From JANOBD01 sp031411495 (GTDB taxonomy: Bacteria; Planctomycetota; Phycisphaerae; Tepidisphaerales; Tepidisphaeraceae): a stretch of 7,458 bases of DNA. Each line of letters begins with the position of its first letter. The first letter of the stretch is position 1. The notes under the pieces are model-generated. The model did not search any database, was not told the origin of the DNA, and was given only the letters and a program-made list of their open reading frames with translations. Positions 1 to 6,553 of this stretch are shown one piece after another. The DNA is taken from the NCBI GenBank assembly GCA_031411495.1, contig JANOBD010000116.1, forward strand, positions 1 through 7,458, read 5' to 3'. Made by a program: the position numbers and the translations under genes.

Positions 1-138
1 AAGAAAAAGAAACACGGGCGCTTATCACAAAGTATTTTCCGGCGCGGGCTGGATTGTTTACGCCGCTTATTCGTACTTGGCATAGATCATAACCCTTTGC
101 TCTGGCAACAGGTTCTTCATCTTTTGTCGAGTACATAG
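1..138 (+). CDS. C-terminal end of an IS4-type transposase (5' end outside window)
   Basis: The frame starting at base 1 is open for 45 codons and ends at a TAG at 136-138. The peptide starts with a lysine run, then HGRLSQSIFRRGLDCLRRL, and ends LHLLSST. A basic 'KxHGR..(Q/K)S.FR.GLD.LR' segment followed by a short tail ending in '(F/L)LS(C/S)T' is, as I remember it, the typical C-terminus of DDE transposases of the IS4 superfamily common in cyanobacteria, Bacteroidetes and acidobacteria. The DDE catalytic residues would lie to the left of the window, so I cannot tell whether the element is intact. The assignment rests on remembered family appearance of a 45-residue tail and is moderately secure. 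The element's right terminus should fall in the following spacer. Confidence 0.62.
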   Translation, partial: KKKKHGRLSQSIFRRGLDCLRRLFVLGIDHNPLLWQQVLHLLSST

Positions 139-322
139 GCTGTAATCAATATGGTAAGGCAACCCTGGTCTGCCTGTGGCATGACTACTTCGCACATTAA
201 GTTATCGCAGTTATTGACCCTTCTCAATGCAAAATCTTCTGCCTTTCGTAGGGTGCATCTATTCATTTTGAAGTCTCTGAAAACTCAAAATCAATAAGGA
301 TATTTATTGAGGTGTAACTTTT

Positions 323-351
323 TGTCTGCACCGGTGTTTTATAAGCAGACA
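323..351 (+). promoter_or_regulatory. Inverted repeat touching the amidohydrolase ribosome binding site
   Basis: TGTCTGC at 323-329 is the exact reverse complement of GCAGACA at 345-351, with a 15-base loop that itself contains the palindrome ACCGGT. The right arm ends on the first base of the Shine-Dalgarno sequence AGGAGA (351-356). It could be a leader-RNA hairpin that limits ribosome access or a protein operator. A 7-base stem with a 15-base loop can arise by chance, so the regulatory role is only a possibility. Confidence 0.3.
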
Positions 352-356
352 GGAGA
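351..356 (+). promoter_or_regulatory. Ribosome binding site of the amidohydrolase
   Basis: AGGAGA lies nine bases upstream of the ATG at 366, which is ideal spacing. It supports that start, as does the complete signal peptide that follows it directly. Confidence 0.75.
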
Positions 357-365
357 AACACAAAT

Positions 366-1805
366 ATGAATTACCAAATTTACCGAAAAATATGCACCCT
401 CTTAACTTTACTTTTAATTTTTACATTTGTTTTTGGAGTAGGACAATTTGCACAGACCGTTAATGCTCAGTCGCCATTACCTACAGGAACGAATGAAAAA
501 ATACCCTTGACCAGCGTAACCCTGATTGACGGCAACGGCAGTCAACCGAAATCAAACCAGACGCTCATCATATCCGAAGGAAGAATCAGCGATATATTCG
601 CCGCCGGAAGTAAGAAAATTCCGTCTGACGCGAAGATCATGGATTTGAGTGGAAAGTTCGTGGTGCCGGGGTTGATTGATACTCACGTTCATCTAGCCAC
701 GCAGAAACGACCGCCCGGGGCAATGAAAGCCGTTCTGCGTTTATCTTTGCTCGGCGGCGTAACAACCGTTCGTGATATGGGCGGCAACGGCGTGCTGCTA
801 GCCGGTTTAGCGGAAGAGGCTAACAAAGGATTGATTCCGTCGCCCCGTATCTATTATTCCACATTCATTACCGGACCTGATTCGGACTTTTACATGAATG
901 ACGAGGAAGGGCGTTTTGTTTCAAATGGAATGCCGCCGGGAACAAGCCCCTGGTTTCGACGGGTTGCCGCCGATTCTGACATCGTTAAGGTGATTACTAA
1001 CGCGAAATCATTCGGCGCAACCGGCATTAAGATTCACAGCGGAGTGTCCGGTCAGCTTCTCAAGAAATTATGTTTTGAAGCACACCTCCAAGGTCTTAAG
1101 GTTTGGAGTCATGCCGCAATGACGCCGGCGAAACCCGGCGAAGCGGTTGAAGCAGGCGTTAAGGTTCTTTCGCACGCGGATATGCTGGCGTTTGAAGGAG
1201 TAAACAACGGTTTGGTGCTGCCTGAAATGAAAGATTATCGAGTCAAAGCGTTGGAGGCAATGAAAAATGTTCCTGTTGAATCGGAAGTAATCACCAAATT
1301 ATTAAAACGAATGAAGGCAAAAGGCGTGATTCTCGAACCGACGCTGTTCATTATGGCGAACTTTGAATTGCACGCGAGCAGCGAGGAGAATCGTCAACGC
1401 TTAAAAACTCACCTGGAATATTCATACAAAATGACGCGCCGCGCTAACGAACTCGGAGTAACAATCGTCGCTGGAACCGACCACATCGGCGGCTCTTCCC
1501 CGAACATTCACTCCGAACTGCAACTGCTGGTTAACAAAGGCGGACTCACGCCGCTCGAAGCGATTACCACCGCGACACTGAATGGTGCGCGGGCAATCGG
1601 AATCGAGAAAGATTACGGCACGATTGAAAGAGGAAAATTTGCTGACCTTGTTATCTTGAGTGCCAACCCAGCCGCCGACATTCGTAACACGCAAACTATT
1701 GAATATGTAATGCAAGGCGGCAAGCTCTACCAACGCGAGGAGCCGCTTCGCTCGCCGCCGTTTGCCGAACCACCACCATCGCAAATGACCACTCAAAAAA
1801 ATTAA
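366..1805 (+). CDS. Secreted metal-dependent amidohydrolase (imidazolonepropionase/Xaa-Pro dipeptidase-like)
   Basis: This 479-residue protein starts with a signal peptide: basic start, hydrophobic core at about 9-29, likely cleavage after Ala34 (VNA|QS). It should act in the periplasm or outside the cell. It has the amidohydrolase-superfamily layout: a small beta-sandwich around residues 48-97, PGLIDTHVHL giving metal ligands His107 and His109, GIKIHSG with candidate carboxylated Lys222, His249 in SHAAM, His270 in SHADML, and catalytic Asp372 in AGTDHIGG. The full set His/His/Lys/His/His/Asp suggests a working binuclear metal site. The C-terminal RGKFADLVIL segment is the returning beta-sandwich. 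The family (COG1228-like) includes imidazolonepropionase and secreted enzymes that hydrolyse dipeptides or other cyclic and acyl amides; the substrate cannot be read from sequence. HutI itself is normally cytoplasmic, so the export signal argues against histidine degradation. The tail is proline-rich (about 460-473). The start is supported by AGGAGA and the signal peptide. The next gene is 68 bases downstream. Confidence 0.9.
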   Translation: MNYQIYRKICTLLTLLLIFTFVFGVGQFAQTVNAQSPLPTGTNEKIPLTSVTLIDGNGSQPKSNQTLIISEGRISDIFAAGSKKIPSDAKIMDLSGKFVVPGLIDTHVHLATQKRPPGAMKAVLRLSLLGGVTTVRDMGGNGVLLAGLAEEANKGLIPSPRIYYSTFITGPDSDFYMNDEEGRFVSNGMPPGTSPWFRRVAADSDIVKVITNAKSFGATGIKIHSGVSGQLLKKLCFEAHLQGLKVWSHAAMTPAKPGEAVEAGVKVLSHADMLAFEGVNNGLVLPEMKDYRVKALEAMKNVPVESEVITKLLKRMKAKGVILEPTLFIMANFELHASSEENRQRLKTHLEYSYKMTRRANELGVTIVAGTDHIGGSSPNIHSELQLLVNKGGLTPLEAITTATLNGARAIGIEKDYGTIERGKFADLVILSANPAADIRNTQTIEYVMQGGKLYQREEPLRSPPFAEPPPSQMTTQKN

Positions 1806-1873
1806 ATGCCGGATTCTGATGGTCACAAAAAGAGTTAGACGCTTCCTGCTTTCCATCAGCAATGTGAGAACAA

Positions 1874-2468
1874 ATGAAAAGTTACATTGTAACTACTATG
1901 CGAATGATATTTTTTAGTGCCTCGGTTCTGATAATTCTGATTCTTTCAGACCCTTTATACGCGAATGCTCAACAGCCAAGAAACCGTACCTCCTCGCGAA
2001 AGTCTCAAAAGTCCGCGCCAAAAGTTCGGTTCACCTCCGGCAATCGCGCGCTCGGAATTCCTCTTGAAATTGACAATAATATTATTTTGATGCGTGTTAG
2101 CGTTCATAATTCAAAACCTCTCAGGTTTATCTTTGATACGGGCGCGTCCTTTTCCGTCATCAATTCTCAGCGAGCGGCGGAGTTAGGACTGAAAACATAG
2201 GGTCAAGCGCGCGGCAACGGAACGGGCAGCGCGCAGGAACTTCTTAGCAGGCGCGTTAAAGCCGTCCAGTTCGGACAAGTGATGATTGATAATCCGACTA
2301 TCGCAAGATACCGAAGGCGACAGGGCGAGCGATGAGAATGACGGACTTATCGGCGGCGAGATATTTCGTCGGTTTAAGGTGATCCTCGATGATTCTCGGA
2401 AGCAAATGATTCTCGAACCGAACAAGAGTTTCAACGATGCCTACAATATTGAAACGGGCGGCATTTGA
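1874..2468 (+). pseudogene. Broken secreted retropepsin-like aspartyl protease
   Basis: The first part (1874-2200) codes for a signal peptide (hydrophobic residues about 10-25, likely cleavage at ANA|QQ), a basic linker, and the start of a retropepsin-like domain with catalytic FDTGAS (Asp88, Thr89, Gly90). It stops at a TAG (2198-2200) after AELGLKT. Reading past the TAG in the same frame gives GQARGNGTG and a further stretch ending NPTIA that fits the same domain, until a TGA at 2333-2335. From 2286 the +1 frame takes over with DENDGLIGGEIFRRF and then MILEPNKSFNDAY, the usual end of such domains, stopping at 2466-2468. The coding trail therefore continues across one nonsense change (probably CAG to TAG) and one indel between about 2286 and 2332. 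No single product could contain the whole fold. The family acts as periplasmic or secreted aspartyl proteases, and an intact copy would run to about 195 residues. Sequencing error is possible but would need two separate errors. Confidence 0.75.
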
Positions 2469-2591
2469 TTGAGCCTGTCTAACAATTCGAAGGACGAGCG
2501 GGGCGCGGACAGCGACTCTATTATCGAAGGTGTTTTTTTTACCCTTAATTTGTCTGTTAGCGATTTCGCCCCACCTCATCTCAAACATTAT

Positions 2592-3689
2592 ATGCAATAT
2601 ATTTTTACAATCATCATCGTTATGGCCGCCGTGTTTTTGTCGGCAATCCATGTGTCAGCTCATCCAGCGTGGGGCATTGCCGTTGACCGCCAAGGGCAGG
2701 TTTATTGCAGCGATCTGGAAACTATCTGGAAAATTGATCGGCATGGAAAGGTGACAACTTTTCGCGCGGGCGTGAGCGGGCGGCACGTTCACAACATTAC
2801 GATTGACGTAGAGGATAATATTTACGGTTTAGATAACAGTTATAACCCGCAGACACAAACATTTCCGCGTTCGATTTGGAAAATGTCGCCGAAAGGGGAA
2901 TTTTCCTATCTGGTTCCGACCACCAATACTCTGCCGCCCGGCAGAAGCCTTTGGCGAGATTCAGACGGAAATACATATTCGGTTGAGCCTTACAACAATG
3001 AAAAGATAGAAGCGAAAATTATAAAATTCGCCCCCGATGGCACAACGAGTCTTTTCGCAGGCGGAAAATACGGCTACCTCGATGGGCAAAAGGAAAAAGC
3101 CGAATTTAGCGTCATTACGGATATGATTTTCGGAGCGGACAAAACGATTTATTTGTCGGATGTTGACAAGGTTAGAAAAATAGACAAATCCGGCGTAGTC
3201 ACGACAATTTACAACAAAGAGGCTTCAGGTAATAAATATGTGAAAACCCCGGAAACTTCTGCAAGGCTATTTGGATTAGCCGTTGACAAGCAGAACAATG
3301 TTTTCGCTGCTGACCCGGAAAATCGGCGCGTCCTTAAAATTTCTTCGCGCGGCGAATACGCCGCAGTATTGAGCACGGAACAGCCGTGGAAGCCGAACGG
3401 AGTCGCTCTCGGCGGAAGCGACCTTTACGTTTTGGAAAGCTGGCACGATGAAAGAGAGGCCTTTATCGGCACGCGCGTCAGAAAATTATCTGCGGGCGGC
3501 AAAATCACCGTGCTAGCAACCGTTGGAGATAAACCGAAGCAGGCCGCAAATGATAATCCGGCGGTTGAGAGTACTCGAAGGAGCCCGGAAAATCACAACA
3601 GCTTCCCGTATGTTTTATTCGGCGCGGGAGTAGGGCTGGCGACGGTAATATCTATCGGTTGCTATGGCTACCGAAGATTATTTATTTAA
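2592..3689 (+). CDS. Exported NHL-type beta-propeller protein with C-terminal membrane anchor
   Basis: From the ATG at 2592 this encodes 365 residues. The frame is open back to a TTG at 2469, but the signal peptide begins exactly at 2592 (MQYIFTIIIVMAAVFL, likely cleavage VSA|HP after residue 23), so I prefer this start. No good Shine-Dalgarno sequence precedes either one. The body has six NHL-like units, each pairing a 'G(I/L)AVD..(G/N).(V/I)Y..D' strand with a '(W/V).(K)(I/M)...G..(T/S)' strand: GIAVDRQGQVYCSD, NITIDVEDNIYGLD, LWRDSDGNTYSVE, DMIFGADKTIYLSD, GLAVDKQNNVFAADP and GVALGGSDLYVLE. A six-bladed propeller is expected. A polar stretch leads to a C-terminal hydrophobic helix (about 339-358) with a short basic end YRRLFI, so the propeller should face outward. 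NHL propellers bind proteins, sugars or lactone-like ligands; no catalytic residues are evident and the function is unknown. A sigma factor starts 47 bases downstream, suggesting cotranscription. Confidence 0.8.
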   Translation: MQYIFTIIIVMAAVFLSAIHVSAHPAWGIAVDRQGQVYCSDLETIWKIDRHGKVTTFRAGVSGRHVHNITIDVEDNIYGLDNSYNPQTQTFPRSIWKMSPKGEFSYLVPTTNTLPPGRSLWRDSDGNTYSVEPYNNEKIEAKIIKFAPDGTTSLFAGGKYGYLDGQKEKAEFSVITDMIFGADKTIYLSDVDKVRKIDKSGVVTTIYNKEASGNKYVKTPETSARLFGLAVDKQNNVFAADPENRRVLKISSRGEYAAVLSTEQPWKPNGVALGGSDLYVLESWHDEREAFIGTRVRKLSAGGKITVLATVGDKPKQAANDNPAVESTRRSPENHNSFPYVLFGAGVGLATVISIGCYGYRRLFI

Positions 3690-3736
3690 CGTCATTTCGC
3701 TTCCGGCTTGCTTAGAACTGTCCCAGGCAGCTTTTT

Positions 3737-4261
3737 ATGGCTTCAAATGAGGAAGAATTTACTATGATTTTCGACGAAACATATCCGAGTTTGTGCCGTT
3801 TTTTGGAAAGTCTGCTGGGCAATCACGGCGCGGCGCAGGACATCGCGCAGGAGAGTTTTATGCGACTTTTTCGGCAAGGCACGGACGGCATTCCGGCGGG
3901 AGAAGCCAGATTTTGGCTTTTCGGCGTAGCGCGAAATCTCGCGCTTAACGAGATCAGAAATAAAAAACGGCGCGGCGGTTTTTTCGACAAAATTCTGGAA
4001 ACGTTATATCCCCAACGCCCGAATCAGGCGGAAGTTTTCGAGCGGGATGAAGCTACGAGATTGGCAATTGAAATGCTGCAAACTTTGCCCGAACATCAAC
4101 GCGCCGTTTTGCTCCTTCGTGAACAGGAAGAGATGAGCTACAGAGAAATCGCCGAGGTGCTGAACGTCTCCCAGGATAAAGTGAAAGTTGATATTTTTCG
4201 CGGTCGCAATGCTTTGCGTAAGAATGAAAGTTACAGGCAGAAACTTTCTTCATCACAATAA
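3737..4261 (+). CDS. ECF-family RNA polymerase sigma factor
   Basis: This 174-residue protein has the two domains of extracytoplasmic-function sigma factors. Region 2 spans about 8-78: core binding in AAQDIAQESFMRLFR and promoter -10 recognition around FWLFGVARNLALNEIRNKKRR. Region 4 spans about 110-161 with the -35-binding helix-turn-helix: TLPEHQRAVLLLREQEEMSY, then REIAEVLNVSQDKVKVDIFRG. Regions 1 and 3 are absent, as expected. It should redirect RNA polymerase to a small regulon, probably including its own operon. The zinc-finger anti-sigma gene begins 32 bases downstream, the usual sigma/anti-sigma order. The start is uncertain: the ATG at 3737 has only a weak AGG upstream, whereas the in-frame ATG at 3764 (residue 10) has GAGGAAG eight bases ahead. 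The later start would remove nine residues and leave region 2 nearly whole. No ECF-type autoregulatory promoter was recognised in the 47-base gap. Confidence 0.92.
   Translation: MASNEEEFTMIFDETYPSLCRFLESLLGNHGAAQDIAQESFMRLFRQGTDGIPAGEARFWLFGVARNLALNEIRNKKRRGGFFDKILETLYPQRPNQAEVFERDEATRLAIEMLQTLPEHQRAVLLLREQEEMSYREIAEVLNVSQDKVKVDIFRGRNALRKNESYRQKLSSSQ
3749..3755 (+). promoter_or_regulatory. Shine-Dalgarno sequence pointing to an internal start of the sigma factor
   Basis: GAGGAAG at 3749-3755 lies eight bases before the in-frame ATG at 3764. It matches the anti-Shine-Dalgarno much better than anything before the ATG at 3737, so translation may start at 3764. Confidence 0.4.
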
Positions 4262-4293
4262 AACACGGCTGACAACGGCTGAAGAAATTCGTT

Positions 4294-6432
4294 ATGGATT
4301 GTAATTACTTAGAAAAAATATCGCTGCTGGTTGATGGTAAACTATCTCCGATTGAGATAGCTGAAACGCAAAACCATCTCGCTGCTTGCGGTGAATGCCG
4401 GCAGGCTGAGATAAGTTTTCTGGCCTTGCGCGAGCAGATTAAATCCATTCAATTCAACCGCAACGCGACAGCCGATAGAAAAGTTTTAAGAGAAATATTG
4501 CAAACCAGAAAAACGCAATCAGTAAAACCAATTTGGCCATTCCCGCCTTATCGCTTAGCAACGGCGGGCACAATGCTGGTAGTCATCGGTTTTGCGGCAA
4601 TTTTCCTGTTTAACCGTTTGCCGCAAAAATTCTGGGAAGTTACGAGTGTTAGCGGCGTGCCGAAAATAGGGGCGGAGAAAGTCGCTGGCAGAGGTCGTTT
4701 GAAAATCGGCGAATGGCTCGAAACCGACGATTCATCGGAAGCTAAAATCGTCGTTGCCGACATTGGCTCGGTCGAGGTCGAACCTGGGACGCGAATCCGA
4801 TTGATTGAAACGCGTCCCGACGAACACCGGCTTCAGCTTGAACGTGGCTCAATAAACGCCAGGATTAACGCACCGCCGCGACTTTTTTATGTCAACACGC
4901 CGTCGGCGACCGTTATAGATTACGGTTGCGCTTATTCACTTAGTGTCGAAGACGATGGCATCACGACGCTGCACGTTACTGAGGGCTGGGTAAGCCTGAT
5001 GCTGAACGGGCGAGAATCGCTTGTTCCCGCCAGCGCTTTCGCCAAATCAAAACTTGGCATCGGACCCGGAACGCCGTTTTTTGAAGACGCTTCTGGCGAA
5101 TTCATTGACGCGCTCACCAGATTCGATTTTGAAAACGGCGGATCAATGGCAATAGATGTATTAATTGCGAAATCCCGCCAGCGCGATGCTTTGTCGCTCT
5201 GGTATGTGTTAGAGCGCGTCCGTGAATCAGACCGCGACCGCATTTTTGAACGTTTAGCGGCGTTCATTCCGTTACCGGAAAATACCACGCGGGAAGGCGT
5301 GTTGGCACGCAACCGGGGCATGCTCGACGCTTGGAAGGAAACGATCGATGTCACGAGCGTCGGTGAAAGTTTCATCGGAAAAAATCAAAACGCGGGTAAT
5401 TCCCGCAAACTCATTTCAGTCGGGAATATGACCGCATCCAGAGCCGGACATACCGCAACGCGGCTTCTAAACGGTAAAATCTTAATTGTCGGCGGGATGC
5501 AAAAAGCATCGGTCGTTTTATCTAGCGCGGAAATTTTCGATCCAACAAACGGAAAATTTTCACCAACCGGAGGTATGCAATTCGCCCGATTTGGACACAC
5601 GGCGACTCTGCTTCCAGGCGGTCTGGTTTTAATCGTCGGCGGCACGGATGCAAACGAAAACTCGCTGCCGATGGCGGAAGTTTATCATCCGGCGACGGGT
5701 GTTTTTGCCTTGACCGGAAATTTGAATGCTGCGCGCTCGAATCACCGGGCGATTTTGCTTGAGAGCGGCAAAGTTTTAATCACGGGCGGCAATGCAAATC
5801 ATTCCGCGCTTTCGAACGCGGAAATTTATGACCCGGAGAAAGGCATTTTTCTTTCGGCGGGCAATATGACTGCGCCGCGCGAATTCCACACGGCCACTTT
5901 GCTTGCTAACGGGATGGTTTTAATTACGGGTGGAAAGACGACGGGCAAGCCCTCAGCAGAAACAACGCTCTCAAGTGCCGAACTTTATAATCCCTCCTTG
6001 CAGAAATTCACTCTGGTCGGAAACATGACCGAGCGGCGTTACAGCCACGCTGCAATTTTACTTACTGACGGCAGGATTTCGATAATGGGTGGCTCAAGGG
6101 GGCGAGCCTGGAAAGACATAATCGCCAGCGCAGAAATTTTCGATCCGCAGCGAAAAACTTTCGACAAAATAGCCGAAATGAGCCTGCCACGTTTTAATCA
6201 TCAATCAGCGACGCTCAGACTTTCCGACGGTCGGATTCTAATCGCCGGCGCGGGTGCGCGCTTGGAAATTTTTGACCCAACATCCGATTCCTTTCATGCA
6301 ACCCTCGGAAATGTTGGTACGGGGCGAATTTTTTCGACTGCGACACTATTCGAAAACGGCGAAGTTCTGATTACCGGCGGATATAATTTCGATTATCCTC
6401 CCACAGCGAGCGCGTGGCTTTATTCACCGTAA
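4294..6432 (+). CDS. Anti-sigma zinc finger-TM-FecR-Kelch propeller fusion protein
   Basis: This 712-residue protein has four parts. Residues 1-45 are an anti-sigma zinc finger (zf-HC2/ZAS): Cys3, then His28-x3-Cys32-x2-Cys35 in NHLAACGECRQ. Residues about 88-106 are one transmembrane helix, so the zinc finger faces the cytoplasm and the rest lies outside. Residues about 116-250 are a FecR-type beta domain (SVSG, IKI-like LKIGEWLETD, VEVEPGTRIRL, VDYGCAYSL-like segment at 209-216, HVTEGWVSL), followed by a helical region to about 351 (FEDASGEFIDALTRFDF, ALSLWYVLERV, LDAWKETI) that I recall as the normal end of acidobacterial FecR anti-sigma proteins. Residues 370-712 form seven Kelch repeats of 45-53 residues, with the conserved His at 386, 435, 484, 532, 585 and 636 (Ser681 in the seventh), each followed by a (V/I)LI.GG strand. 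The short first and last strands (KLISVGNM and ASAWLYSP) suggest closure of a seven-bladed ring. It should bind and restrain the sigma factor encoded 32 bases upstream, releasing it on an outside signal. The ligand is unknown. Confidence 0.88.
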   Translation: MDCNYLEKISLLVDGKLSPIEIAETQNHLAACGECRQAEISFLALREQIKSIQFNRNATADRKVLREILQTRKTQSVKPIWPFPPYRLATAGTMLVVIGFAAIFLFNRLPQKFWEVTSVSGVPKIGAEKVAGRGRLKIGEWLETDDSSEAKIVVADIGSVEVEPGTRIRLIETRPDEHRLQLERGSINARINAPPRLFYVNTPSATVIDYGCAYSLSVEDDGITTLHVTEGWVSLMLNGRESLVPASAFAKSKLGIGPGTPFFEDASGEFIDALTRFDFENGGSMAIDVLIAKSRQRDALSLWYVLERVRESDRDRIFERLAAFIPLPENTTREGVLARNRGMLDAWKETIDVTSVGESFIGKNQNAGNSRKLISVGNMTASRAGHTATRLLNGKILIVGGMQKASVVLSSAEIFDPTNGKFSPTGGMQFARFGHTATLLPGGLVLIVGGTDANENSLPMAEVYHPATGVFALTGNLNAARSNHRAILLESGKVLITGGNANHSALSNAEIYDPEKGIFLSAGNMTAPREFHTATLLANGMVLITGGKTTGKPSAETTLSSAELYNPSLQKFTLVGNMTERRYSHAAILLTDGRISIMGGSRGRAWKDIIASAEIFDPQRKTFDKIAEMSLPRFNHQSATLRLSDGRILIAGAGARLEIFDPTSDSFHATLGNVGTGRIFSTATLFENGEVLITGGYNFDYPPTASAWLYSP

Positions 6433-6524
6433 AAGTCCATTCGGATAAACTATTGTCATATATTTCGACCGCGTCAAAAGGCTATTTGATAATAATTTAC
6501 GGTGCAAACATTCTGTCTTCATTG

Positions 6525-6551
6525 GCCGTACGGGAAAAGACTTGTTACGGC
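6525..6551. terminator. Weak hairpin between convergent genes, possible terminator
   Basis: GCCGTA at 6525-6530 pairs exactly with TACGGC at 6546-6551 around a 15-base loop, in the 121-base gap between the convergent Kelch fusion gene and the phosphoesterase gene. The position is right for a shared terminator, but the stem is short and neither side has a clear T-run. The rest of the gap shows no other feature. Confidence 0.2.
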
Positions 6552-6553
6552 TC

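Larger units (their letters stand above)
139..365. other. Spacer between transposase end and amidohydrolase; probably contains the IS right end
   Basis: I see no convincing coding potential here. TAGGGTGCATCT at 249-260, followed by ATTCATTTTG, looks like the right end of an IS4-type element, but its left-end partner is outside the window, so the boundary is not proven. An imperfect hairpin is possible at 265-291 (ATTTTGA pairing with TCAAAAT, 13-base loop); it has no following T-run, so it is not a standard terminator. A second inverted repeat lies at 323-351. I found no well-spaced -35/-10 promoter for the amidohydrolase. Confidence 0.4.

Noticed and set aside
127..138. Shared TCGAGTACAT at 128-137 and 7424-7433, considered as a direct repeat marking element ends
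   Set aside because: Only about ten bases match and the flanks do not align. The first copy is transposase coding sequence, so chance is the better explanation.
307..345. TTGAGG (307-312) and TATAAG (340-345) considered as a sigma-70 promoter
   Set aside because: The spacer of 27 bases is far too long.
1422..1862. Minus-strand open frame of 146 codons antisense to the amidohydrolase end
   Set aside because: Its composition is arginine-rich with no recognisable motif, and it mirrors a clearly coding plus strand that carries the conserved AGTDHIGG motif.
2521..2545. Eight-T run at 2533-2540 considered as a rho-independent terminator after the pseudogene
   Set aside because: No GC-rich stem could be paired immediately upstream.
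2298..2651. Minus-strand open frame of 117 codons across the pseudogene/NHL boundary
   Set aside because: It has no family resemblance, and it crosses the plus-strand motif DGLIGGEIFRRF and the NHL signal peptide.
2592..3689. SMP-30/gluconolactonase enzyme assignment for the NHL-type protein
   Set aside because: The propeller pattern fits, but I could not identify the metal-binding Glu/Asn/Asp set of that enzyme family, and the C-terminal anchor is atypical.
4932..5375. Minus-strand open frame of 147 codons antisense to the FecR region
   Set aside because: It is serine/arginine-rich, as expected for a complementary-strand shadow, and the plus strand has clear FecR motifs.
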